The notes: generated by a model from the letters alone, not told the origin. A stretch of 23,315 bases of DNA from Pseudomonadota bacterium (GCA_023458595.1 JAEWYT010000128.1:1-23315), one strand, 5' to 3'; positions 7,438 to 16,356 are shown, counted from the stretch's first letter. Translations and numbers: made by a program.

Positions 7438-7473
7438 CGTCAAGAGCCGGCATCGCATATGGAAGGAATGCCT

Positions 7474-8097
7474 GTGTCTACGAGGAGCGAAAGCGGGAAA
7501 GAACGCCGGGATGCCCTTCTTCGGGCCGCCACGGAGGCCTTTTTCGAGCACGGATACCTTGCGACCAGCATCGATACGATCATTGCGCGGGCTGGCGGAT
7601 CGAAGCGCAATATCTACAAAGAGTTTGGGAATAAGCATGGGCTATTTGCCGCCATTGTTAAGGAAAACGCAGATGAAATTTTGTCCACGCTCGATATTGA
7701 AGAAATAGAGTTCAAAGATCTTCGGACTGCGCTTATAGCATTCGGTAACCACCTGATGGAGGTGAATATGTCGCCCACCATGATAGGTATTTATCGAATT
7801 GTTATCACAGAGGCCGATCGATTTCCTGAGCTTGCAAAGTCGTTTTTCGATATTGGCCCCGGTCGAGCCACGCTGCGGTTGGCCGAAGTCCTGGAAATCG
7901 CCAATGAACGCGGAGAAATTCGAACAAAGAACTGCCAGCGTCTGGCAGGGCACTTTGTAGGCATGATCCGCGACACACTTCATCTTCAAGTTGTCCTGGG
8001 GCTCCGCCCGCCGCCTTCGAAACGAGAGGCGCGAGACGCGGTCGCCTCTGCTGTTGACGTCTTCCTGAACGGCATTCGTTCTGGCAGCCGCAAGTAG
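7474..8097 (+). CDS. TetR-family transcriptional regulator of the efflux operon
   Basis: This protein has 207 residues from the GTG at 7474. I chose that start because GGAAGGA (7461-7467) precedes it by 6 bases. The longer in-frame starts (ATG 7459 and 7468) overlap or abut that motif. The N-terminal DNA-binding domain contains LLRAATEAFFEHGYLATSID and a helix-turn-helix around residues 31-50 (TIIARAGGSKRNIYKEFGNK). The C-terminal part resembles the AefR-like ligand-binding domain (PTMIGIYRIVITEADRFPEL). It is probably a repressor released by a substrate of the pump. It faces away from the adaptor gene across the double operator. The ligand is unknown. Confidence 0.9.
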   Translation: MSTRSESGKERRDALLRAATEAFFEHGYLATSIDTIIARAGGSKRNIYKEFGNKHGLFAAIVKENADEILSTLDIEEIEFKDLRTALIAFGNHLMEVNMSPTMIGIYRIVITEADRFPELAKSFFDIGPGRATLRLAEVLEIANERGEIRTKNCQRLAGHFVGMIRDTLHLQVVLGLRPPPSKREARDAVASAVDVFLNGIRSGSRK

Positions 8098-8489
8098 GAG
8101 GGCCTAGCCTGCACGAAGTATTGAATTTGGCTTGTTCGCCATTACTCGGAGAGCCGCGAAAAAAGGTACGCCAGCCCGACCCGCTAGCCTATTCTACGCA
8201 AGCATCTCAGTTACGACGCGAACGTGCAGCACAACTAACCGGAGAGATGGTGAAACATGACAAAAGGCTAGTGTGTAGTCGAGCCATCGGGACGGACGGT
8301 ACTAACGTCGGCAATTGCCGCAAAACCTGCCCGGATCCGCATTCGCGGTTCTTCGCAGGCGCCATCGCCCTGCCGTCAAGTAGAAGCACCGCCCATATTA
8401 TCGCTTTTTTGAAGCCAAGCCGATTATCTACCAAGCGAGCCGCAAGGCGAAAGCGGTAGCATTTAAGTCGGCGAGGGCACCGCGACGAG
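8098..8489. other. Convergent intergenic region; no gene seen
   Basis: This 392-bp stretch lies between the ends of two convergent genes. An open frame with a TTG start at 8121 has no ribosome binding site and no recognisable domain. The only structure noted is a perfect 12-bp palindrome CGGCAATTGCCG at 8309-8320, without a following T-run. No clear bidirectional terminator was found. Confidence 0.5.
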
Positions 8490-9182
8490 CTAGTTTGTTG
8501 CGGTCTCGCGTATCTGTGGCGGCAGAGACTCCCAAATCCGGATCAGTCCTCCGATGGAGGCGGCCTCCATCTTCCGCATGACATTACCGCGGTGCAGTTT
8601 GACAGTCACCTCGCTGATGCCGAGGTCGAATGCGATCTGCTTGTTGAGTCTGCCACGCGCAACTTCGTACAGCACCTCGCGTTCTCGCGGCGTCAGCGTC
8701 TTGAGGCGCTGGACGTTGCGCCCCACGACCTCGGCTTTCGCCTGCCGGACGGCGTCCATCGCAATGGCCGCGTTTACGGCGTCGAGCAGCGTCTGGTCGC
8801 GCACGGGCTTGGTCAGAAAATCTACGGCGCCGGCCTTCATAGCTTGGACGGTCATCGGGATGTCGGCATGACCCGTCAGAAAGATGATTGGCTTGATTGG
8901 ACCGCTCTGCGCCAACTGGCGCTGCAGATCCAATCCGCTCGACCCCGGCATACGGACGTCAAGAATCAGACAGCCCGGTCTGTCGAGAACCGCAGCATCC
9001 AGCAGTTCCTGGGTCGAGGTGAAGCAGATTGGCTGCAGACCCGCCGAAAGAATCAACTCGGACAGCGCTTCCTGAATAGTCACGTCATCGTCGACAATTA
9101 TGACGAGCGGACGGTCCGGTTCGCTCTGCTGCTGTGGCGATACGGATGCCGAACTCCGTTGGAGCGGCTGATCAGTTCTCAT
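8490..9182 (-). CDS. FixJ/NodW-type response regulator (receiver plus LuxR HTH), second copy
   Basis: This protein has 230 residues from the ATG at 9182, which has GGAGGG upstream with a 5-base spacer. A longer frame start at 9206 would overlap the previous gene. The receiver domain (about 25-140) has the acidic pair DDD (31-33), phospho-accepting D75 (CLILDVRMPG), T103 and K125 (DFLTKP). The C-terminal LuxR-type helix-turn-helix (about 160-222) includes LTPREREVLYEVARG and LGISEVTVKLHRGNVMRKM. It is a DNA-binding output protein, probably phosphorylated by the kinase encoded upstream. It is the last gene of the four-gene operon, 20 bp after the receiver-only gene. A proline/glutamine-rich N-terminal tail (1-24) is an extra compared with its sister at 9559-10206. 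Confidence 0.92.
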   Translation of the reverse strand: MRTDQPLQRSSASVSPQQQSEPDRPLVIIVDDDVTIQEALSELILSAGLQPICFTSTQELLDAAVLDRPGCLILDVRMPGSSGLDLQRQLAQSGPIKPIIFLTGHADIPMTVQAMKAGAVDFLTKPVRDQTLLDAVNAAIAMDAVRQAKAEVVGRNVQRLKTLTPREREVLYEVARGRLNKQIAFDLGISEVTVKLHRGNVMRKMEAASIGGLIRIWESLPPQIRETATN

Positions 9183-9202
9183 GTTCACCCTCCATAATCG
9201 GT

Positions 9203-9562
9203 TCACGTAACTGCTTCATCGACGGCCGCAAGCAGGGCGCGAACATCGAACGGCTTTCGAAAGAAAGCGCTGATCCCTTGCGCGCGATCCTGGTCTGCTA
9301 TCTCATGGCGACCGGTAATCAGGAATACGGGTAGTTCGGGGCGTGTTTTCCCGACTACGTCACGAAGTTCGAACCCGTCCGTTCCTGGCATTCCAATGTC
9401 AGTAATAAGCAGGTCCACGTCCGCGAGTCCGGCATCCAGCAGCGCGCCTGCGGACGAGAAGCTGCGGACGGAATAGCCGGCCGACTCCAGAAGATCTTCC
9501 AGCGACTCGATCAACCTTGGATCATCGTCGACGATCGCGACGACCGGTGCTCGCCTGCTCAC
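9203..9562 (-). CDS. Single-domain response regulator receiver
   Basis: This 119-residue protein is only a receiver domain: acidic residues DDD (12-14), phospho-accepting D55 (LLITDIGMPG), T83 (LITG) and K103 (FFRKPF). It has no output domain. Such proteins act as phosphate shuttles or sinks in a phosphorelay, or work by protein contact, as with DivK or CheY. It starts with GTG, overlapping the stop of the preceding regulator by 4 bases (GTGA), so translation is probably coupled. Placed between two full FixJ-like regulators from the same operon, it may tune phosphate flow between them. That role is inferred from context. Confidence 0.9.
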   Translation of the reverse strand: MSRRAPVVAIVDDDPRLIESLEDLLESAGYSVRSFSSAGALLDAGLADVDLLITDIGMPGTDGFELRDVVGKTRPELPVFLITGRHEIADQDRAQGISAFFRKPFDVRALLAAVDEAVT

Positions 9563-10206
9563 GTTCGGCTCCCTCCGACCCTACGGGAGTGCGTGATCGG
9601 AATTTCGAGTCGCTCCGCCATTCGCACGAGATCGGCAAGCGACGCGGCTTCCATTTTCTGCATCGTGTTCCTTCTGTGGACTTGCAGCGTAACTTCACTG
9701 ATCCCCAGTTCCGCGGCGGCCTGCTTGTTGAGGAGGCCGCTCACCACTAGCGGCAGCACGTCGCGCTCGCGCGGCGTCAGGCCGAGATATCGTTGCCGCA
9801 GTACGTTGAGTTCGGCGCGTTCGACTCGTCTTTCCCGGTCCTGCCCGATCGCTGCATGAACGGCAGCCATGAGCTCGGCGTCATTGAACGGCTTTGTCAG
9901 GAAATCGACGGCACCGTGCTTGATCGCACGCACCGACGATGGGATGTCGCCATGCCCGGTTATGAAAACGATCGGCGGATGATCGCCGTTGGCAATCTGC
10001 CGCTGGAGATCAAGGCCGTTGATATCCGGCAGCTCGACATCAAGAATGAGACACGCGGGAAGATCCGGCTTATCGGCCTTTACGTACTCTCCGGCCGAAC
10101 CGAACGCTACAGCGAGCATGCCATGCGACGCCAGCAATTCGGTCAGAGCTTCCCGAAGTCGCACGTCGTCATCGACGATGAAGACCATATGCTCGCCCGC
10201 CGTCAT
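9559..10206 (-). CDS. FixJ/NodW-type response regulator (receiver plus LuxR HTH), first copy
   Basis: This protein has 215 residues. The ATG at 10206 overlaps the kinase stop as ATGA. The frame stays open further upstream, but that part only shadows the kinase gene. The receiver carries DDD (12-14), phospho-accepting D56 (CLILDVELP), T83 and K106 (DFLTKPF). The LuxR helix-turn-helix follows at about 147-207 (LTPRERDVLPLVVSG, LGISEVTLQVHRRNTMQKM). It should bind DNA when phosphorylated by the upstream kinase. It closely resembles the second regulator of the operon, especially in the HTH, which suggests duplication and partly shared DNA targets. Confidence 0.93.
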   Translation of the reverse strand: MTAGEHMVFIVDDDVRLREALTELLASHGMLAVAFGSAGEYVKADKPDLPACLILDVELPDINGLDLQRQIANGDHPPIVFITGHGDIPSSVRAIKHGAVDFLTKPFNDAELMAAVHAAIGQDRERRVERAELNVLRQRYLGLTPRERDVLPLVVSGLLNKQAAAELGISEVTLQVHRRNTMQKMEAASLADLVRMAERLEIPITHSRRVGGSRT

Positions 10207-12782
10207 CGGTCCGCCTTCGCCTCGACCGGCAGCGTGAAGGCAAACACGGCGCCCGTGGGCTCGTTCTTCTGCGCCCACAACCGCCCGCCATGCGACTCGA
10301 CGATCGACCGGCAGACCGCGAGGCCCATGCCCATGCCGCGTTCCTTCGTCGTGAAGAACGGTTCGAAGATCCTTTCCGGAAACTCGATGCCCCTGCCGCA
10401 ATCACTGATTTCGGTCCGGATCGCATCCTCGTCTCGATGCACCCGGATGCGAAGGATCCTCTCGGAGAGGTCGGAATCCATCGCCTCCAAGCCGTTGCGG
10501 ACAAGATTGATCAGGACCTGTTGGACCTGGACGCGATCAAGCGTGACCAAGGGAAGATCGTTCGGGACCTCGACATCAAGGCGGATACTGAGCCGCACAA
10601 ACTCCTCCGCCAAAAGCTGGTGCGCCTCGGCAATAATTTCGCTGTAGGAAGCAGAACTCCGCGACCCTGACGACCGCTTGAACAGGGCGCGTATGCGACT
10701 GACGACATCGGCCGCGGAATTGGCATCGCGGATGATCCGCTCTGCCGTGATCTTTGCCCTTTCCACGTTCGCCGGTTCCGCCGAAAGCCAACGATGGCAG
10801 GCGTGGGAGTTGGCGACGATCGCGGCCAAAGGCTGATTTACCTCGTGGGCGATGGAGGCCGAGAGTTCCGCGAGGCTCGCCGCTTGGCTCGCGCGCGCGA
10901 GCCGGTCATGTACCAGGCGCAATTCTTCCTGCGCGCGAACCTGATCCTCTATATCGAAGCAAACGCCGTTCCATTGCACAATCGCACCATCGGAATCACG
11001 CATCGCTGCAGCGCGTGTCTCCACCCAGCGGTACTCGCCATCGAAGCGCCGCAGGCGGTGGCGTAGCGCATAGCGCTCGCCAGTCGAAAGGGAATGGCCG
11101 TACCTTTCCTTGACCGTCGGCAAGTCGTCCGGGTGGATGATGGCATCGAGCGTGCCGGCCAACCTGGGCATGCCCGCCTCGTCTTTGTCCTCGAGGCCGA
11201 ACCCGAGAAAGTCCTGGAGCTGCTGACTTCGGTAGATCGGCTCGCCCGTCGGCGTGGCGCAGTAGATCAATGCGGGCAGCGTTTCGACGAGCTGATGGAG
11301 CGCCCGCTCGCGCTGCCGAAGTGCCTCCTCGGCGTGCATTTGGTCATTGATATCGTGACACAAACCGTACCATTGGACGATGCGTCCGTCTTCGCCCCGC
11401 ATCGGCTCCGCGCGGCTTGACATCCAGCGATAGACGCCGTCCGCGCGGCGCAGGCGATAGCGCATCGAGAAGCTCTTGCCGGCGACCAGGCTGTCGCCCA
11501 AAGCAGACCTGAACTGCACCACGTCGTCCGGGTGGATGGCTTCAACGAGCGCGTCCAATCGGCCTATGCCTCGACTGTCCGCGTCCGGGATATCCTGCCC
11601 GAGGTACTCCACCATTCGCTTGCTGTAGAAAACCGGCTCGCCGTCCGGAGTCAGGCGCCAGAGATGGCTCGGAACCATATCCACCAGTTGCGAAAGCTCC
11701 CGTTCCCTTTCCCTCAATGCCAACTCGGCAACCCTGTAGGCGTCGAGGTCCATGGACGCGCCGTACCATCCGGTGACGCTGCCGGTACTGTCGCGCGTCG
11801 GGACAATCGCGGTTCGGGACCAGTCGAAGATTCCTGAGGCACGCCGGATGCGACGTTCGATGTAGAAAGGGGCACCGGTCTGCAGGCTTTGACGCCAAGC
11901 GGCGGCGATATGTTCATACTCATCCGGATGCGACGTTCGGCTGAAAAACGTGCGGCCCTCATCGGCGGCCACCTGAAACTCGTCCAGCGTCACGGAAACG
12001 AAGGCCTGAGCGAACGGAGTCAGATAGGTTGGCCTCCCCGTCCGATCGAATGCCCATGCGTTGCCAAGCAACCGCTCGACATACTTCGCCGCCACGACTG
12101 CATCATCGTTATTTGGCGGACAGGACGCCGCCTTTGACGGTCCCAGAGGTTCCGGCCTTATGTCGTCGATTCTGGTGCTGACGCTATTCCACCGGCGTAT
12201 GCCGCTTCGCTCGCGCAACGCCTCGGTGCGCACCTCAGTCCAGCGATTGTTGCCATCGGACTCGCTTCGCCAATATCTCAAGTGAAATGGCGTCCCGCCC
12301 CAGAATGACGCTGCAAGCATCAGTTCCGCCGTCGCCTCGTCATCCTTGGCCGCTATGCTCACGAAAGGTGAATGGCGTGGAGCGGCTTTTTCGTCGGGAG
12401 TGGGACCCGACGTCGGATAGAAAGGCGCCGCCCGGTCCGACGCGCCGGGGATTACCGCCTGTACGTCTTCGGCACGAATCGATGCAGACGTCGCCACGAT
12501 TCCGCCAACGCAAAGTACTACGATTAAGAATCCGGCCCACGGCAGTACAAGCTCGCGATAACTACCTGCGTCAATCAAAGCGGCAATGACCAATCCTGCC
12601 ACAGCGATCGCCAATATTGACAAAAGCAGCGCAACTGCGCGGCCCCGCACATAGAGAAACAGTGCGGCGATCGGTACAACCAACCCGAACGGAGTCTCTA
12701 TCAGCCACGACACAGCGATCCCTGTAGCAGATGCCACGATCGCAAGGGCCAGGCGGTATTGGGGAAGCATTTGCGTCAACAT
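10203..12782 (-). CDS. Membrane-bound multi-PAS sensor histidine kinase (FixL-like)
   Basis: This protein has 859 residues from the ATG at 12782, chosen because AGGAG lies 6 bases before it. An ATG at 12821 and a GTG at 12827 are alternatives. Four hydrophobic segments (about 8-30, 32-47, 49-71, 77-100) form a KdpD-like membrane domain. Next come a vestigial PAS-like piece (about 145-207) and three PAS/PAC domains (about 235-345, 365-481, 495-615), each ending in an RxxGxxxW-type segment and a GxxxDI/L end. The dimerisation domain has the phospho-accepting His646 (SIAHEVNQPLAAIVANSHAC), and the ATPase domain has its N box (NLVRNGLEAM), DCGRG and GMGMGL. This is a complete kinase of the FixL/NodV class. 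The signal is unknown and heme binding cannot be judged. It is first in a coupled operon with three response regulators. Confidence 0.92.
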   Translation of the reverse strand: MLTQMLPQYRLALAIVASATGIAVSWLIETPFGLVVPIAALFLYVRGRAVALLLSILAIAVAGLVIAALIDAGSYRELVLPWAGFLIVVLCVGGIVATSASIRAEDVQAVIPGASDRAAPFYPTSGPTPDEKAAPRHSPFVSIAAKDDEATAELMLAASFWGGTPFHLRYWRSESDGNNRWTEVRTEALRERSGIRRWNSVSTRIDDIRPEPLGPSKAASCPPNNDDAVVAAKYVERLLGNAWAFDRTGRPTYLTPFAQAFVSVTLDEFQVAADEGRTFFSRTSHPDEYEHIAAAWRQSLQTGAPFYIERRIRRASGIFDWSRTAIVPTRDSTGSVTGWYGASMDLDAYRVAELALRERERELSQLVDMVPSHLWRLTPDGEPVFYSKRMVEYLGQDIPDADSRGIGRLDALVEAIHPDDVVQFRSALGDSLVAGKSFSMRYRLRRADGVYRWMSSRAEPMRGEDGRIVQWYGLCHDINDQMHAEEALRQRERALHQLVETLPALIYCATPTGEPIYRSQQLQDFLGFGLEDKDEAGMPRLAGTLDAIIHPDDLPTVKERYGHSLSTGERYALRHRLRRFDGEYRWVETRAAAMRDSDGAIVQWNGVCFDIEDQVRAQEELRLVHDRLARASQAASLAELSASIAHEVNQPLAAIVANSHACHRWLSAEPANVERAKITAERIIRDANSAADVVSRIRALFKRSSGSRSSASYSEIIAEAHQLLAEEFVRLSIRLDVEVPNDLPLVTLDRVQVQQVLINLVRNGLEAMDSDLSERILRIRVHRDEDAIRTEISDCGRGIEFPERIFEPFFTTKERGMGMGLAVCRSIVESHGGRLWAQKNEPTGAVFAFTLPVEAKADR

Positions 12783-13186
12783 CGGCTGCTCCTGCCGAGC
12801 AAGGAAAGCATCAAGATACATCCGCACTTCCTGTAGCGCTTATCCCAGTATGTGGGCGGCCGATTTCACAGCGCTACTTTAGAGCCGCCCCGCGCGTACC
12901 GCATCCGATGGAAATCCATGCATTGCGATGCGTGGCGGCGACTTCAATCGTCGCGCATTGACGGTCTGATTGCGCTGGGCGCGCAAGCTAGCTGGAGCGC
13001 GCTCTGACTGTCCCGACGACGAAACAACCGGGTCCGAGCTCCTATACTGCGGAGCAGGTAGTCTTTTTACGCGGCGTAGGTAGCCCTGTCTCTTGAATCA
13101 ATCGATCACAACCATGGTCGCAAAGTAGTCTCTTCCCGGCACATCGCGACGCGCGAATGTCTCGGTAGCAAAAAGGGAGACGAACG
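12783..13186. promoter_or_regulatory. Divergent regulatory region between kinase operon and the short kinase-like gene
   Basis: This 404-bp gap should contain promoters for both directions, but no textbook promoter pair stands out. Structures seen are an inverted repeat GGGCGGC (12854-12860) with GCCGCCC (12884-12890), the small palindrome ATGGAAATCCAT (12908-12919), and CTGCGGAGCAG (13047-13057). Any of these could be a site for the FixJ-like regulators. No gene is supported here. Confidence 0.4.
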
Positions 13187-13918
13187 ATGCACATGACCGA
13201 AATGGCGATCGGCTATGAGATACCTCTCACAACATGCGACGGAGCGAAGGGAGCGGCCATGCCAAGCACAGACATCTCTCCTTCGCTGCAACGAGACCTG
13301 GGAAATCTCCTCCATGTCGCGTCTTCCGTCGTGAATATCGTCGCGCGCTACCCTCGCCTGTACGAGGCCGGTCTGGAACAGATACTCGTAAGCGCAAAAG
13401 CCTCGCTCGATCGGGCGGCTATGTCAGCCTTTCACGCGCGGCCCGAACTTGTGCACGTTGATCTTGCCATGTGTCTGGCCGAGATCGAAGCACTGACGCA
13501 CGCCACCTGGGAGCCCGACGTCAAGGTCCTCGTTCGCCTGGACCCCGATCTGCCGCCGATATTTTGTGATCCGCTGGCACTTCAGAGCGCCATACTGAAT
13601 GTGCTGCTCAATGCGCGTGAGGCGATGCCGGACGGAGGGATTGTACTCGTCCGAGGCCGAGCGGCCTGGCCGGAAACTGGCGTCAAGGCCGTCGAAATTC
13701 AGATCACTGACAGTGGCATCGGGATGGATCCGGCCACGATGAACCGGGCCTTTGAGCCGTTTTTTTCCACAAAGTCCTGCGGACTGGGCGGATTCGGATT
13801 GCCGATGGCCCGGCGGTCCGTGGAAGACGCCGGGGGGCACATCCACCTGGAAAGCATGGTCGGTATCGGAACCACTGTGACCCTCTACCTGCCGTCCTTA
13901 AATCCATCCTCAGACTGA
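13187..13918 (+). CDS. Short histidine-kinase-like ATPase, probably lacking the phospho-accepting His
   Basis: This protein has 243 residues. GGGAG precedes the ATG at a good distance. No sensor or membrane domain is present. Residues about 30-80 look like a dimerisation helix pair, but where soluble kinases have HDFNNLL this protein reads RDLGNLL (36-42), so the usual phospho-accepting histidine is Arg36. The ATPase domain is complete: N box with N142 (ILNVLLNAREAMPDG), DSGIG (175-179), FEPFFSTK (189-196) and GLGGFGL (199-205). It may act on the neighbouring kinase or regulators as a modulator, or phosphorylate a partner in trans. It diverges from the four-gene phosphorelay operon. That it lacks activity is an inference. 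Confidence 0.8.
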   Translation: MHMTEMAIGYEIPLTTCDGAKGAAMPSTDISPSLQRDLGNLLHVASSVVNIVARYPRLYEAGLEQILVSAKASLDRAAMSAFHARPELVHVDLAMCLAEIEALTHATWEPDVKVLVRLDPDLPPIFCDPLALQSAILNVLLNAREAMPDGGIVLVRGRAAWPETGVKAVEIQITDSGIGMDPATMNRAFEPFFSTKSCGLGGFGLPMARRSVEDAGGHIHLESMVGIGTTVTLYLPSLNPSSD

Positions 13919-13952
13919 CGTCTCCGCGGACACTCGGTGGCGGCACCCGACA

Positions 13953-13972
13953 CGGGGCTAGTCGACACCCCG
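13953..13972 (+). terminator. Weak hairpin after the short kinase-like gene
   Basis: CGGGG (13953-13957) pairs with CCCCG (13968-13972) around a 10-base loop. It lies 35 bp past the stop, with no T-run after it. It could end or stabilise the transcript, but support is weak. Confidence 0.25.
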
Positions 13973-14099
13973 CAATCTGAATGGCAGGACCTATACCATC
14001 GCACCGCGCACTCTATTCCTCGACCCAATCGATCGCAGTCACGCCTCAACATAGCTTCGTCGATGCCGTGTGTAATGCGGCGATCAACAGGAGAGAGAC

Positions 14100-15020
14100 A
14101 TGACAAACCTCGACTACATCTCACGTCCCGACAGACTGGGACCCGACGAGCTGGTTCCGTCGCGCTACGCGCTGCAGGTCGGCGAGATCGACGTGCTGAT
14201 CGTCAGCGACGGAGTGCTGCCGCTCCCAACCGAGATGTTGGCACATAACGCAGACCCTGAAGTCCGCGCTGCCTGGCTGGACGACATGTTCCTGCCGCCG
14301 GACGCTTTTGACTGGTCTCTGAACGTGGTCGTAGTGCGTAGCGGCGACCAGACCATACTCATCGACGCCGGGCTCGGATTGGACCCGGACTTGAACTTGC
14401 CGAGGGCCGGGCAGTTAATCAAGCGACTGGAGGGCGCTGGCATCGATCTGGCGGCCGTAACCGACATCGTACTCACACACATGCACATGGATCACGTGGG
14501 TGGGTTGCTCGTGGACGGGGTGAAGGACCGACTGCGTCCCGACCTGCGGATCCACGTGGCAGCGGCCGAGATCAAGTTCTGGGAATCACCCGATTTCACC
14601 CACGCGTTCATGCCACCGGGGTTCCCGGACGCGCTTCGGTCGGCCGCCAAGCGGTTCGCGAACGAGTACCGCAACCAGCTTCGGCTCTTCGATGAAGAGG
14701 CCAAGATCGCGCCAGGGGTGGTGGCCCGTCGCACGGGCGGCCACACCCCCGGGCATAGCGTGGTCCGCGTGGAGTCCGGCGAAGATCGATTGACGTTCGC
14801 CGGCGACGCCATATTCGCCGTCGGGTTCGAGCACCCCGACTGGTACAATGGCTTCGAACACGACCCCGCGGAGGCGGCTCGCGTTCGGAAGCGGCTCTTG
14901 GCGGAGCTGGCTGAAACCGGCGAACAACTGGTGGCCACCCATCTGCCGTTCCCCTCCGTGGGACGGGTAGCGGTCGATGGCGAAGCCTATCGCTGGGTGC
15001 CGGCCTTCTGGGACTACTGA
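14100..15020 (+). CDS. MBL-fold metallo-hydrolase
   Basis: This protein has 306 residues, with AGGAG shortly before the ATG. All zinc ligands of the metallo-beta-lactamase fold are visible: H127, H129, D131 and H132 in THMHMDHVGG, H215 in GGHTPGH, D236 in LTFAGDAIFA, and H281 in VATHLPFPS. The layout matches the large group of hydrolases that includes quorum-signal lactonases, but nothing in the sequence fixes the substrate. There is no signal peptide, so it is probably cytoplasmic. It is the first of the rightward enzyme genes and is separated from the next by 521 bp, so it may be a separate transcript. Confidence 0.9.
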   Translation: MTNLDYISRPDRLGPDELVPSRYALQVGEIDVLIVSDGVLPLPTEMLAHNADPEVRAAWLDDMFLPPDAFDWSLNVVVVRSGDQTILIDAGLGLDPDLNLPRAGQLIKRLEGAGIDLAAVTDIVLTHMHMDHVGGLLVDGVKDRLRPDLRIHVAAAEIKFWESPDFTHAFMPPGFPDALRSAAKRFANEYRNQLRLFDEEAKIAPGVVARRTGGHTPGHSVVRVESGEDRLTFAGDAIFAVGFEHPDWYNGFEHDPAEAARVRKRLLAELAETGEQLVATHLPFPSVGRVAVDGEAYRWVPAFWDY

Positions 15021-15541
15021 CCGCTTGCCGGGTTCGGGCTGAACCGGGGCGCGCGCTCGTGGTGCTAACGAGTCCGCGCCCCAGTCGCTGCATTCCCTTT
15101 CGAAGACCTGTCGCCGTTACAGATTCCCGTCACCTCGCCACGCCGAGTCGGAAAACGATGCGTGCATTGCGATCCCTGGTACGGTCGGGCAACGTCATCG
15201 CAATAGTCGGACCGGTCGCACAGGCCGTCGGCCTCGCGCCCAAATACGCACGTCCCTCCCCCAACTCGATCGTCCAAGCGTTGCGCGCCGACGGCAGGGC
15301 GTCGCGGGACAACCTTCCCTCTTGGAAATCGCCAACGGCGGATCGACCGGCTAGCGACCGGTCGCAGGTATGGACCCGTGGCCAGGACCGGCGCGTCGGA
15401 CAATCCGCCCAAACCGCGCGCGAGGTTTATCCGACCTAGACTTTCGCAGTGGCCAACAGACGCCTCAGTCGAATAGCGGAGCAGGCCCCGGCGCCGCATC
15501 TTTCATTCCGTTCAGTCAATCGCACGATACGGAGCATCGAA
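15021..15541. other. Long intergenic region with a repeated ACCGGTCGCA word; no gene seen
   Basis: Open frames on both strands here match no family I recognise, lack ribosome binding sites and are rich in Arg, Pro and Ser, as expected for non-coding GC-rich DNA. ACCGGTCGCA occurs at 15211-15220 and 15357-15366. The second copy is part of the perfect palindrome GCGACCGGTCGC (15354-15365). These are candidate regulator sites for the gene train starting at 15542, so the region may hold its main promoter. Confidence 0.45.
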
Positions 15542-16294
15542 ATGAAGATCGTAGTCATCGGAGGCACTGGCCTCATCGGGTCGAAACTGGTCAGCAGGCT
15601 TCGCGACGACGGCCACGAGGTCGTGGCGGCGTCACCCGCGTCGGGTGTCAATACGATGACCGGCGAAGGCCTTGCTGAAGTGATGGCCGGCGCACAGGTC
15701 GTCGTCGACGTCGCCAACTCGCCCTCCTTCGAAGACAAAGCGGTCCTCGACTTCTTCGAGACTTCGGGTCGCAATCTGTTGGCGGCCGAGCAGGCTGCGG
15801 GCGTTGGCCACCATCTCGCGCTCTCCGTTGTCGGCACCGAACGCCTTCTCGACAGCGGGTACTTCCGCGCCAAGCTGGCACAAGAGAATCTGATCAAGGC
15901 TTCCGGGATCCCTTACACGATCCTTCACTCCACGCAGTTTTTCGAGTTCATCGGACGGATCGCCGACTCCGGCGCACAGGGGAATGTGATCCGCATCGCG
16001 CCTGCCTACGTGCATCCGATCGCTTCGGATGATGTCGCCGCAGCGCTCGCAGACCTTGCCGTGGCGGCTCCGCTGAATGCGACCGTGGAGGTGGCGGGAC
16101 CCGACGCCTATCGCCTGGACGAGATCGCACGCGAATTTCTCGCGGCGAACGGTGACGGCCGCGAGGTCGTAGCCGACCCTCACGCGCGCTACTTCGGCGC
16201 CGAGTTGAGGGAAGACTCGCTTTCGCCCGGTGAGCACCCGCGTTTCGGCGCGACCACTTTCGACGAGTGGCTGCACCACGCGCCGGCGCACTGA
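15542..16294 (+). CDS. NmrA-like NAD(P)-binding protein (atypical SDR)
   Basis: This protein has 250 residues. The ATG at 15542 has GGAG upstream and begins directly with the nucleotide-binding strand MKIVVIGGTGLIGSKLVSRL, whose GGTGLIG (residues 7-13) is the glycine-rich loop of NmrA-like and NAD-dependent epimerase-type folds. Later segments (SGYFRAKLAQENLIKASGIP and YTILHSTQFFEF) are typical of NmrA/YwnB-like NAD(P)H-binding proteins. These serve either as redox sensors or as quinone or other small-molecule reductases. A catalytic YxxxK is present only in altered form (YFRAK). The gene is 62 bp before the haloperoxidase-like gene in the same direction. The exact reaction is unknown. Confidence 0.85.
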   Translation: MKIVVIGGTGLIGSKLVSRLRDDGHEVVAASPASGVNTMTGEGLAEVMAGAQVVVDVANSPSFEDKAVLDFFETSGRNLLAAEQAAGVGHHLALSVVGTERLLDSGYFRAKLAQENLIKASGIPYTILHSTQFFEFIGRIADSGAQGNVIRIAPAYVHPIASDDVAAALADLAVAAPLNATVEVAGPDAYRLDEIAREFLAANGDGREVVADPHARYFGAELREDSLSPGEHPRFGATTFDEWLHHAPAH

Positions 16295-16356
16295 ATGCCG
16301 ACAAACTACACGCCACCGGAACCATTTCCCCAACATTCGCTGTTTGGACGAAACCC

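Noticed and set aside
8121..8459. 112-residue open frame between the TetR gene and the regulator operon
   Set aside because: It starts with TTG, has no ribosome binding site and has no recognisable domain.
15059..15439. 126-residue open frame in the 521-bp gap
   Set aside because: No ribosome binding site and an Arg/Ser/Pro-rich composition as in shadow frames. An opposite-strand frame of similar length is equally unconvincing.
16310..16350. GGAAC motif as an EcfG-type general stress promoter before the haloperoxidase-like gene
   Set aside because: GGAAC is present, but the sequence at the expected -10 position does not match CGTT well enough.
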